From contig PXEI01000104.1 in the NCBI GenBank assembly GCA_003564775.1, positions 1-14,743 on the forward strand: a DNA stretch of 14,743 nucleotides, given 5' to 3'. Below the pieces are notes generated by a model that saw nothing but the letters and a program-made list of their open reading frames with translations, searched no databases and had not been told where the DNA came from. Positions 7,485-13,915 of the stretch are shown piece by piece (the stretch's first letter is position 1; each line of letters starts with the position of its first letter). A program made the position numbers and the translations under genes. This DNA is from Spirochaetaceae bacterium. GTDB taxonomy: Bacteria; Spirochaetota; Spirochaetia; DSM-27196; SLAA01.

Positions 7485-8588
7485 ATGGGAATGGATGTAC
7501 AGGAGAAAGAGCGGCTTGGGATCGGTATCGCCGTTGCTCTGATTCTCCATATCGGGATATTTGTAGGGCTCTCGGCACACGACTGGGGAAGTGATATTCC
7601 CGAGTACACCGGCCCGGTATTTGTGGAGCTTGAGTCGAACTTTGTGCCACTTCCGGATCCTCCCGAACCTGAGCCAGCTCCCGAGCTTGAGCCTGAGCTG
7701 GACTTGAGCGAACCGGCGTCGCAGCTGGAAGACCCTGCAGAGCCTGCTGCCGACCAGGCGCCAGCTCCCGCCGTGCAGCCGACACCCGCCCCAGTCACAC
7801 CGCCGGCGCAACCGCAGTCACAACCACAACCACAGCGCGCCCCAGCCCCAACTCCGCGCCCGACTCCAACTCCGACTCCGGCCCCTGTAGATCCACTTGC
7901 CCAGGCACCTACACGGAGTTTAGCTGAAATAGAGGCCGAGATTCGCGGCGAACGGCCAGATCCATCGCCCGAACGAGCCCGGCCGGAACGCGACTTTGCC
8001 CCCGGCGATGTGCTTCCGGACGACAGTCCGGGTGAGCTTCCGGAATGGGTGCGTAGTATAGAGGAGCGTGGGATCAGCACAGCGGAAATGGACAGTCGTG
8101 ATGTGCAACAGGTAGCACAGCGAATTGAACGCGACCCGGAGTTTGAGGCCACGCTTCGACGAGTGATAGCCGGGGTTGAGGCGGCAGAGCGCGATAGAAG
8201 GTCGGCCGCGGGAACTGGTGATGGTGCAGATGGTGAGCCAGGAGGAGATCCGGGCGCCGATGGCATCTCAGGCGACCCTGGAACTTCAGATGGGTCGGCG
8301 GCAATCACTGGACTACGTCAGGGCCGCGGCACGCCCAACATGGAGTTCTCCTTCACTGCGCAAGAGCTCTCGGCTTTACCACCGACTGTAACAATTGTGG
8401 TTGCCTTTGATGTATTGCCTTCGGGACAGGTCGGCTCCTTGATGTTCGTTCGGCGTTCCGGGTATACTCCGGTCGATCAGAAGGTAGCCGACCGGATTCG
8501 ACGCTGGAGCTTTTCCCGCATTGCCGGAACACAAACCGAAACCGGTTACTTCACTCTGGTGATCTCACGCGAGGATGTAACACGGTAG
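7485..8588 (+). CDS. tonB: TonB-family energy transducer with very long linker
   Basis: A 367-residue TonB-family protein that would span the periplasm and pass motor energy to an outer-membrane partner. The N-terminal anchor helix lies at about residues 11-30 (LGIGIAVALILHIGIFVGL) and contains the His typical of TonB anchors. A Pro/Glu-rich then Pro/Gln/Thr-rich segment runs about 57-140. A charged region with predicted helices (about 141-235) and a flexible Gly/Asp-rich stretch (about 240-276) follow. The C-terminal domain starts near 299 and shows VAFDVLPSGQVGSLMFVRRSGYTPVD followed by the helix with Trp341 (IRRWSF), the TonB C-terminal fold. E. coli TonB is 239 residues, so the middle is much extended. 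The ATG at 7485 is used; an ATG at 7491 is also in frame and cannot be excluded. It lies 10 bases after exbD. The HAD gene starts on the base after its stop. Confidence 0.92.
   Translation: MGMDVQEKERLGIGIAVALILHIGIFVGLSAHDWGSDIPEYTGPVFVELESNFVPLPDPPEPEPAPELEPELDLSEPASQLEDPAEPAADQAPAPAVQPTPAPVTPPAQPQSQPQPQRAPAPTPRPTPTPTPAPVDPLAQAPTRSLAEIEAEIRGERPDPSPERARPERDFAPGDVLPDDSPGELPEWVRSIEERGISTAEMDSRDVQQVAQRIERDPEFEATLRRVIAGVEAAERDRRSAAGTGDGADGEPGGDPGADGISGDPGTSDGSAAITGLRQGRGTPNMEFSFTAQELSALPPTVTIVVAFDVLPSGQVGSLMFVRRSGYTPVDQKVADRIRRWSFSRIAGTQTETGYFTLVISREDVTR
7821..7881 (+). repeat. Low-complexity short repeats in the TonB linker
   Basis: CAACCA units at 7821-7835 encode Gln-Pro repeats. ACTCC recurs at 7851, 7863, 7869 and 7875, encoding PTPRPTPTPTP. 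Spacing in multiples of six bases keeps the frame and makes this a place where replication slippage could change linker length without breaking the gene. Confidence 0.6.
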
Positions 8589-9272
8589 ATGAGTTTACGT
8601 GCGGTAGCATTTGATATCGACGGTACCCTATACCCCAACTCGAGTATGTACCGAGTTTCCTTACCATTCCTGGTACGGAATCTGGGGCTTATGCGTGCCT
8701 TTGGCAGGGTTCGCCGCCGCATTCGCGATATGCGTCCGGTTGAGGACTTCTATAGTGTTCAGGCTGAACTGCTGGGGCGGGAAATGGGTACAAACCCGGA
8801 AACCGCAGGGCGTCTTCTGGACGAGCGAGTCTACGGTGAGTGGGAGAAGTTGCTTCACCGGGTAGACCTGTATCCCTTCGTGCGTGAGTGCATTGAAAGC
8901 TTTCGTGCCGCTGGGCTGTACATTGCTGTCTGTTCAGACTTCCCGGTCAAGACCAAGCTCGAGGTCTTGGGCTTGTCCGATATCGACTGGGATCTGGCGT
9001 TTACCACCGAGGAAATTGGGTATCTGAAACCAAACCCTGAACCATTTGCTCACATCGCACGTGAACTCGGCATTCCGCCTGGAGCGGTGCTGTATGTGGG
9101 CAATAGCTACAAGTACGATATCGTCGGAGCAAAACTCGCAGGAATGCTTGCGGCACACCTTTCAAAGCGTCCCGCACCGAACTCAATTGCCGACTATACC
9201 TTCACACGGTTTCAGGACTTGCGGGACTGGGTGCTCGACTCGGACTCTGCGGGGCTGGCGACCGAGGTTTAG
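8589..9272 (+). CDS. HAD-superfamily hydrolase (phosphatase-like)
   Basis: A 227-residue soluble cytoplasmic protein of the haloacid dehalogenase superfamily, most likely a small-molecule phosphatase. Motif I is FDIDGTLYPN with nucleophile Asp9 and acid/base Asp11. Motif II is AVCSDFP with Ser116. Motif III is Lys147 in YLKPNPEPF. Motif IV is VGNSYKYDIVGAK with Asp177; Asn172 replaces the first acidic residue of the more common GDS/GDD form. The helical cap between motifs I and II (about residues 16-105) fits a C1-type cap. Overall the motifs are intact enough for activity. The ATG begins directly after the TonB stop (TAGATG) without its own evident ribosome site, so translation is probably coupled to tonB. 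No link to TonB function is known to me; it may simply share the operon. Substrate unknown. Confidence 0.88.
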   Translation: MSLRAVAFDIDGTLYPNSSMYRVSLPFLVRNLGLMRAFGRVRRRIRDMRPVEDFYSVQAELLGREMGTNPETAGRLLDERVYGEWEKLLHRVDLYPFVRECIESFRAAGLYIAVCSDFPVKTKLEVLGLSDIDWDLAFTTEEIGYLKPNPEPFAHIARELGIPPGAVLYVGNSYKYDIVGAKLAGMLAAHLSKRPAPNSIADYTFTRFQDLRDWVLDSDSAGLATEV

Positions 9273-9282
9273 CTAAGGAACA

Positions 9283-9311
9283 ACAGACATCTGTATTCCG
9301 AAAAGCCGGAA
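9283..9311. promoter_or_regulatory. Two adjacent small palindromes before the coiled-coil gene
   Basis: ACAGA-CA-TCTGT (9283-9294) is a near-perfect 12-base palindrome, and TTCCG-AAAAGC-CGGAA (9296-9311) is a second dyad starting two bases later. They lie just upstream of a possible TATACT -10 element, a typical operator position. Arms are only 5 bp, so chance is a real alternative. No T-run follows either, so they do not form a standard terminator. Confidence 0.3.
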
Positions 9312-9323
9312 GCGGTATATACT
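9296..9323 (+). promoter_or_regulatory. Weak candidate promoter for the coiled-coil gene
   Basis: TATACT at 9318-9323 matches 5 of 6 bases of the sigma-70 -10 hexamer. The best -35 at suitable distance is the poor TTCCGA (9296-9301), 16 bases upstream. The gene's ribosome site (GGGAGAGG, 9343-9350) and ATG (9355) follow at a sensible distance, giving a leader of about 25 bases. Support is modest because the -35 is weak. Confidence 0.25.
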
Positions 9324-9354
9324 GTGGCCGATATAGGCAGCTGGGAGAGGGCAC

Positions 9355-12300
9355 ATGGTTTTCGGAGCCGGAAACGTAATTACCATCCTTTTGGTACTCA
9401 TCATTCTCATGATCTATCGTCGACTCGATACCAACAATCGTAGCCTTGAGAAGGTCAAGCGGTACGCGGAACGCGTCGAGCGTGATCTCGACGCAATTGT
9501 GGAGCACCGGGCAACTGTACTCAAGGACATGGGTATTGAACTTGAGGTGAACCAGAAAGCGGCGCGTGAACTCCTGAATCGAATTCAACAGGTCGAGGAA
9601 GGAATGAAGACTCGTGCCGACCGGATAGAGAGCATCGGCGGACGCATAGATGAGTATGACGGCGCGCTCCAGGAACTTGTGGAAATGACGCGGCGAGCCG
9701 AGGAAAACATTGAGCGTATTCGCACCGAGTCAGACTATATCGACAAGGTAGGTAAGCGCCTCAAGCTTGGGCAGGAGCGTCTCGGCGAACTTGAACAAGG
9801 ACTCCCGCGACTCTTAGAGCAGTTCTCGGAGCAGAACGCAACTCAACTCACCGAGATCGAGCAACGTGTAGAGGCCGAGGCCGAGGAACGGGTGCGTGGT
9901 CTGGAACGCGAGATCACTGACGCTGCCGACCGTGTTGCCGGGTTTGAAGACTTTCTTAAGGATATCGAAACGCGGGCGGATGATATCGCGCAGCGGAGCG
10001 AAAACACCATGGAGAAAAGTTTCGAGCAGATCTCCGAGCAGTTGCGCACTCTTGTAGAGGAGAGCGGCGACAGCATAGAAGAGCGTTTTGCTCGTTACCG
10101 CACCGACATCGCTGAGCTTGACGACGAGTATCAGCGGCGGCTCGCGGTGGTGGCGGAGAAGGGCCGAAAATTTGAAACCGATGCGTTATCGTCACTGCGT
10201 GATGATATTGAGACCGATATTGGCACCCTCCGGGCGAAGCTTGAGACTGAACTGAACGGTGTATCCGAGGCGTTGGGAGAGAAATACACCGAGTTTAACG
10301 ACCGTTATCACGCCAAGCTTGAGAAGTTACAGGACTCGCTCTACACGCTTGAGGAAACCCTATCCGGAAAAATTCAAGAGGTTGAGACGCGAGGTAAAGG
10401 ACTCGCCGATGGCGTGCTCACCAAGATTAATCAAGATGTAGACGCACAGACACAAAGCCTGCGACAGGACATGGAAAAGCGACTTGCGGTTCTCAACAGT
10501 GAGGCCGACGCCTCGTTCAAGCGAATTGATACACGCTTTGGTGAGTTGCAGGAGAAAGTAGAGAGTAAGACCGAACAAAGCAGAAGCTTCGTTGAGGCTC
10601 TTGAGGAACGTGTTACCCAGCTTCAGACCGGTTTCCAGAAGCAGGCCCAGGAGCTTGAGGCGCTCGCCGCTGCGGGCGACAAACAGGCCGAACGTATTCG
10701 GGGTGAGTTTGCGGCTGAAGCCGAGGGTCTCGAAAACGATATCAAGGGCTTGCGTCAGGCAATTGGTGACAAACTCGACAAAGCCGCCAGTTCTATCGAG
10801 GAAAGCGCGCTTGGGAAACTGGAACAGCGGCTTGCCGAGTACGAAAAGGAACTTGGGTATCGGTTTGGACGCATTGAGTCGGTTTCAAGTGAACTGGAAC
10901 AGCTTGAGGCTGCCCTTAAGGCCAACATGGAACGGGCTCAGGAGCGGTTGAGTTCACAGTTCTCTGAGTATCGGAAGCAACTGGCGGAGGAACATGCTCT
11001 TGACTCGGATAAGAGCCGCGAGGCTATGGCTGAGTTGTGGGCCAAGATGGAAGAGATTGAGCAAGGCGTTGCAGACCTCAAACAACGGGCATACGACAAT
11101 GTTTCGGAGAAACTCAAGGTGTTTGAAGACGAGTTCTTTGCCGACCTTCGAGAACGTGGTGCGGGAATGGAGGAAAGCCTTGAGAAATGGCGCAAAAGCG
11201 TGGATCAAGAGTTGTTGCGCATTTCCGAACATGCAGCGGAGAACTTGCAGGAAAGCGAGGACAAGCACCGCGTGGCACTGGACGCAAAGATGCTCGAACT
11301 GGGTGAGATCGTTGACCATCGGTTTGGTGGGTTCGAAAAGCGAGCCGATGCTGTCGAGGCCATGATCGAGAAAGAGAGTGCTGCCGCGAGAGCTGCGTTG
11401 CAGCAGTTCGCTGAGCAGGCCGAAAAGAATATTGAGACTACACGGCTTGAGCTTGAGCAGCTTCTGAAGACCGAGCTCGAAACAACTTCCGAAAGCGGTA
11501 GCGCCGAAATAAAGCGTCTGGAAAGAACGCTCACTGAAGACATGGAAGACCTCCAACGCGCTGTAGGTGAGGGGCGTTCCGATATCAGCGGAGAGTTAGA
11601 GCAGACAAAGAGCGAACTCGCGGTATGGCAAGCGCAGGTCTCTCAGCAGCTCAAGTCCTCAGAGGCGGACCTCAAGAATCAGTTTGTTGACTTCAAGGTC
11701 GGGGTTTCCGGAACTCTGAGTGAGCTTAAGGACGAGTTCCAGCAGGAACGCGATGAACTCGTTGCAGAGAGTCGTGAGCGACGCGAGACCCTTAAGTCCG
11801 AGCTTGCCGGGCTGGGCGCACAGGTAAGCGAACTGCGCGAAGACCTGGAAAAGCGTACCGAGTCAGTACTTGAGGAGTTCCAGCGCCAGTATCGACAAAT
11901 GATGACCGATCTCGAGGAACAGTCTCGCGAACTGCAGGGCGAAACCGACGCACGGACTCGTGAACTTCGTGGCTTTCTCCACGATACCAGGGAGCAGTTC
12001 GACTCGCTGCAGCAGAAACTGTTTGGGCGCGTTGAGGACGAATCACGAATTCTTGAGGTCACACTCGCCGAGATTGATAAACGGCAGAAGTCCTTTATTG
12101 AGCAAACTCGCATTTTTGAACGGGCTGACTCCCTCAAAATTGGTCTTCAAGAGGACATAGAGGCGCTCAAGGGTGACCTTGCACGTGTGGAGGCCGAGCG
12201 GTCGGAAATTCGCGAAATTGAGGCTCAGTTCACTCGAATTCGGAAACTGGCAACCGAAGCTGGCGAGAAGATGGGCAAGTTTACAGCAGAGAAGCGGCGC

Positions 12301-12984
12301 ATAGATGCGCTGGAGTCAGACTTTCAGAAGGTTCTGAGCATGGCTGCTACCGTTGACACCAAGCTCGAGCAGGTCGGCGCAGACTCAGATTTGCTTCTGG
12401 AGGTACAGACCAAACTCAGGGCGGTTGAGGAGCTTCAGAAGCAGGTAGCAGATCAGTTTGTGAGGTTGGAGAAAAAGCAGGCGGTCATTGAGTCTACCGC
12501 AGATGGCGTGGACAAGAACTTTGAGTATCTCGACAGCCTGGAAAAACGGCTCTCGCAGCTTCAAAGTGAGCTTGGCGCGTTGCCAAAACAGGTTGACGCA
12601 CTCAAGGTGACAATTCGGGAGCTTTCACAGAACAAGAAGTCTGCAGATGAGGCAGCCAAACAGATTTCCGGTCTAGGTAAACTCATGACCGATGTTGAGC
12701 AACGAGCCGAGAGCCTCCAGGCAGCGCGGGAGTGGCTGGCCCGTACCGAGACCCGACTTGAGCAGGTTGCCAAAGAGGCTGAAGATCAGATCAAGCTGCT
12801 GGCTACGCTCGTAAAGAAGGAAGGGAAAGCAGGCACACAGCGCGGGGCTCCTCCCGAAGACTCGCGAGAGGCTGTGGTTAAGCTTGCAAAACAGGGCTGG
12901 AAGGTAGAAGAGATTGCTCGTGCAACCCAGGTGAGCCGAGGTGAGGTGGAACTCATACTCGAGCTTTCGGGCAAAAAGAGTTAG
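9355..12984 (+). CDS. Membrane-anchored giant coiled-coil protein, SpiroCoCo type
   Basis: A 1209-residue protein. Residues about 3-21 (FGAGNVITILLVLIILMIY) form a single N-terminal membrane helix or signal anchor. Residues about 25-1150 are almost continuous heptad-repeat coiled coil, rich in Glu, Arg, Gln, Leu and Lys, with no cysteine seen and prolines only near 151, 1077 and in the C-terminal linker. The last segment (about 1171-1206, VVKLAKQGWKVEEIARATQVSRGEVELILEL) looks like a helix-turn-helix, similar by eye to the tails of DUF6115/DUF2802-type membrane-anchored proteins. I recognise the overall plan as the SpiroCoCo family of spirochaetes, whose function is not established. If extended, the rod would be roughly 165 nm (0.15 nm per residue). 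The start has GGGAG seven bases upstream. A cytoplasmic scaffold tethered to the membrane is one possible role; the topology is inferred. Confidence 0.85.
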   Translation: MVFGAGNVITILLVLIILMIYRRLDTNNRSLEKVKRYAERVERDLDAIVEHRATVLKDMGIELEVNQKAARELLNRIQQVEEGMKTRADRIESIGGRIDEYDGALQELVEMTRRAEENIERIRTESDYIDKVGKRLKLGQERLGELEQGLPRLLEQFSEQNATQLTEIEQRVEAEAEERVRGLEREITDAADRVAGFEDFLKDIETRADDIAQRSENTMEKSFEQISEQLRTLVEESGDSIEERFARYRTDIAELDDEYQRRLAVVAEKGRKFETDALSSLRDDIETDIGTLRAKLETELNGVSEALGEKYTEFNDRYHAKLEKLQDSLYTLEETLSGKIQEVETRGKGLADGVLTKINQDVDAQTQSLRQDMEKRLAVLNSEADASFKRIDTRFGELQEKVESKTEQSRSFVEALEERVTQLQTGFQKQAQELEALAAAGDKQAERIRGEFAAEAEGLENDIKGLRQAIGDKLDKAASSIEESALGKLEQRLAEYEKELGYRFGRIESVSSELEQLEAALKANMERAQERLSSQFSEYRKQLAEEHALDSDKSREAMAELWAKMEEIEQGVADLKQRAYDNVSEKLKVFEDEFFADLRERGAGMEESLEKWRKSVDQELLRISEHAAENLQESEDKHRVALDAKMLELGEIVDHRFGGFEKRADAVEAMIEKESAAARAALQQFAEQAEKNIETTRLELEQLLKTELETTSESGSAEIKRLERTLTEDMEDLQRAVGEGRSDISGELEQTKSELAVWQAQVSQQLKSSEADLKNQFVDFKVGVSGTLSELKDEFQQERDELVAESRERRETLKSELAGLGAQVSELREDLEKRTESVLEEFQRQYRQMMTDLEEQSRELQGETDARTRELRGFLHDTREQFDSLQQKLFGRVEDESRILEVTLAEIDKRQKSFIEQTRIFERADSLKIGLQEDIEALKGDLARVEAERSEIREIEAQFTRIRKLATEAGEKMGKFTAEKRRIDALESDFQKVLSMAATVDTKLEQVGADSDLLLEVQTKLRAVEELQKQVADQFVRLEKKQAVIESTADGVDKNFEYLDSLEKRLSQLQSELGALPKQVDALKVTIRELSQNKKSADEAAKQISGLGKLMTDVEQRAESLQAAREWLARTETRLEQVAKEAEDQIKLLATLVKKEGKAGTQRGAPPEDSREAVVKLAKQGWKVEEIARATQVSRGEVELILELSGKKS

Positions 12985-12997
12985 CTGTCCAGTTAAG

Positions 12998-13014
12998 TAA
13001 CGGCGCAATAACGG
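12998..13014. repeat. Direct repeat TAACGG spaced one helical turn
   Basis: TAACGG occurs at 12998-13003 and again at 13009-13014, 11 bases apart start to start, in the 142-base gap before grpE. Such phasing suits a pair of half-sites for a DNA-binding protein, but the motif is short and may be chance. Confidence 0.25.
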
Positions 13015-13063
13015 TTTATGGCCCCAGTTCGCGTGCGACCAATGTCTCGAGTTTAGGTGCGGC

Positions 13064-13092
13064 TTGACCTTTCAAGGTGCAATCGATACCTT
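13064..13092 (+). promoter_or_regulatory. Candidate promoter for grpE
   Basis: TTGACC (13064-13069) matches 5 of 6 bases of the -35 consensus, and TACCTT (13087-13092) is a weak -10 after a 17-base spacer. It would start transcription near 13099, leaving a leader of about 28 bases before the ATG at 13127. No CIRCE inverted repeat (TTAGCACTC type) is visible in the gap. The same TTG could be misread as a start codon for grpE. Confidence 0.3.
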
Positions 13093-13121
13093 GTACCTTA
13101 AAGAAACAACGCCAGAGGTAC
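13093..13121 (+). promoter_or_regulatory. Possible ribosome-site hairpin in the grpE leader
   Basis: GTACCT (13093-13098) is the reverse complement of AGGTAC (13116-13121), with a 17-base loop. The right arm overlaps the AGAGG ribosome site (13114-13118) that selects the ATG at 13127. Pairing would therefore mask translation initiation, as in RNA thermometers. The stem is only 6 bp, so the structure may be weak or coincidental. Confidence 0.25.
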
Positions 13122-13126
13122 TTGTT

Positions 13127-13843
13127 ATGTCCAGCCAAACGAAGAAAGGCGGGGAAGCGGAAGCATCCGCGGAACACCCCGAGTCAACAACACAGCAGAG
13201 TACCCCTGAGTCCGGCGCGGAGCCTGCGGCACAGTCGACGGAAGCGGGAACAGATCACACCGCATCCGGACAGACCGCGCCCAACCCTCAGGCCGGTGGC
13301 CAGGCCACGGATCAAACATCAAGCTCAGAGGAGAACTCTTCGAGCCAGGATGCTACCGGTGATACTGCTGAATTAGAAAAACTACGCGCACAGATCGGTG
13401 AGCTTGAAGCTGAGAACAGTGAGCTCAAAGACCGTTACCTTCGCAAGCAGGCCGACTTTGAGAACTTCCGTAAACGGAGTATACGCGAGAAAGAAGAGAC
13501 CGTAGCGTACTCAAATCAGCAGTTGCTCAACGATCTCGTCACAGTTATTGACGACTTCGAACGAGCAATTAAGTCTGCCGAGGAGTCACGTGACTTTGAC
13601 TCGTTTCACGACGGGATTGTGCTCATTGAAAAGCAACTTACAACCATGCTGGAGCGCAAATGGGGTCTGAAACGCTTTGACTCCGAGGGTGAAGAATTTG
13701 ATCCCCAAAAACACGAAGCGGTTTTGAGCGAAGCAAGCCAGGAGCACGAGCATCCGACCGTGGTAGAGGATCTTCAAAAAGGATACTTTTTGAACGACCG
13801 GGTTTTGCGTTCTGCAAAGGTCAAGGTCGCAATGCCAAGCTGA
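13127..13843 (+). CDS. grpE: GrpE, nucleotide-exchange factor for DnaK
   Basis: GrpE is the dimeric co-chaperone that releases ADP from DnaK in the cytoplasm. With the ATG at 13127 the product is 238 residues. This start is preferred over a TTG at 13064 because AGAGG lies 8 bases upstream and the added residues look non-coding. Residues 1-81 are a Ser/Gln/Glu/Ala-rich disordered tail. Residues about 82-135 form the long dimer helix containing LKDRYLRKQADFENFRKR. The C-terminal beta domain includes RFDSEGEEFDPQKHEAV and ends with the conserved GYFLNDRVLRSAKVKV. Common GrpE proteins are about 170-200 residues; the excess is the N-terminal tail. dnaK follows after 72 bases. hrcA, which often precedes grpE, is absent here. 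Family assignment is secure. Confidence 0.95.
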   Translation: MSSQTKKGGEAEASAEHPESTTQQSTPESGAEPAAQSTEAGTDHTASGQTAPNPQAGGQATDQTSSSEENSSSQDATGDTAELEKLRAQIGELEAENSELKDRYLRKQADFENFRKRSIREKEETVAYSNQQLLNDLVTVIDDFERAIKSAEESRDFDSFHDGIVLIEKQLTTMLERKWGLKRFDSEGEEFDPQKHEAVLSEASQEHEHPTVVEDLQKGYFLNDRVLRSAKVKVAMPS

Positions 13844-13878
13844 GATGCAAAGGCAGCAGGTTTCAGCAACTAACTGTA

Positions 13879-13884
13879 CATAAT
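13879..13884 (+). promoter_or_regulatory. Possible -10 element in the grpE-dnaK gap
   Basis: CATAAT matches 5 of 6 bases of TATAAT in the 72-base gap before dnaK, but no acceptable -35 is found 16-18 bases upstream. It may allow some independent dnaK transcription or be chance. The gap is otherwise filled by the dnaK ribosome site. Confidence 0.18.
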
Positions 13885-13915
13885 CCGGGATAACCGAGAT
13901 AAGAGGAGAAAAACG

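Noticed and set aside
7418..8308. Long minus-strand open frame (296 codons) opposite the TonB gene
   Set aside because: Its translation is low-complexity Ser/Gly/Ala, the mirror of the Pro/Gly-rich TonB linker; the + frame has clear TonB domains and good spacing.
6429..8588. Classical Tol-Pal operon (tolQ-tolR-tolA)
   Set aside because: No tolB or pal follows, and the third protein has a TonB-type C-terminal domain with a Pro-rich linker; TonB-ExbB-ExbD fits better.
11679..12137. Minus-strand open frame (152 codons) opposite the coiled-coil gene
   Set aside because: Ser/Arg-rich composition is what the complement of Glu/Leu-rich coiled-coil codons gives; no independent support.
9355..12984. 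SMC, Rad50 or methyl-accepting chemotaxis protein
   Set aside because: No Walker A or B motifs at the ends for SMC/Rad50, and no periplasmic sensor or HAMP pattern with the chemotaxis signalling hairpin.
12985..13063. Intrinsic terminator after the coiled-coil gene
   Set aside because: No stable stem followed by a T-run is visible; read-through into grpE is possible.
13064..13126. Upstream TTG start adding 21 residues to grpE
   Set aside because: No ribosome site precedes it, and the ATG at 13127 has AGAGG at good spacing; the TTGACC fits better as a -35 element.
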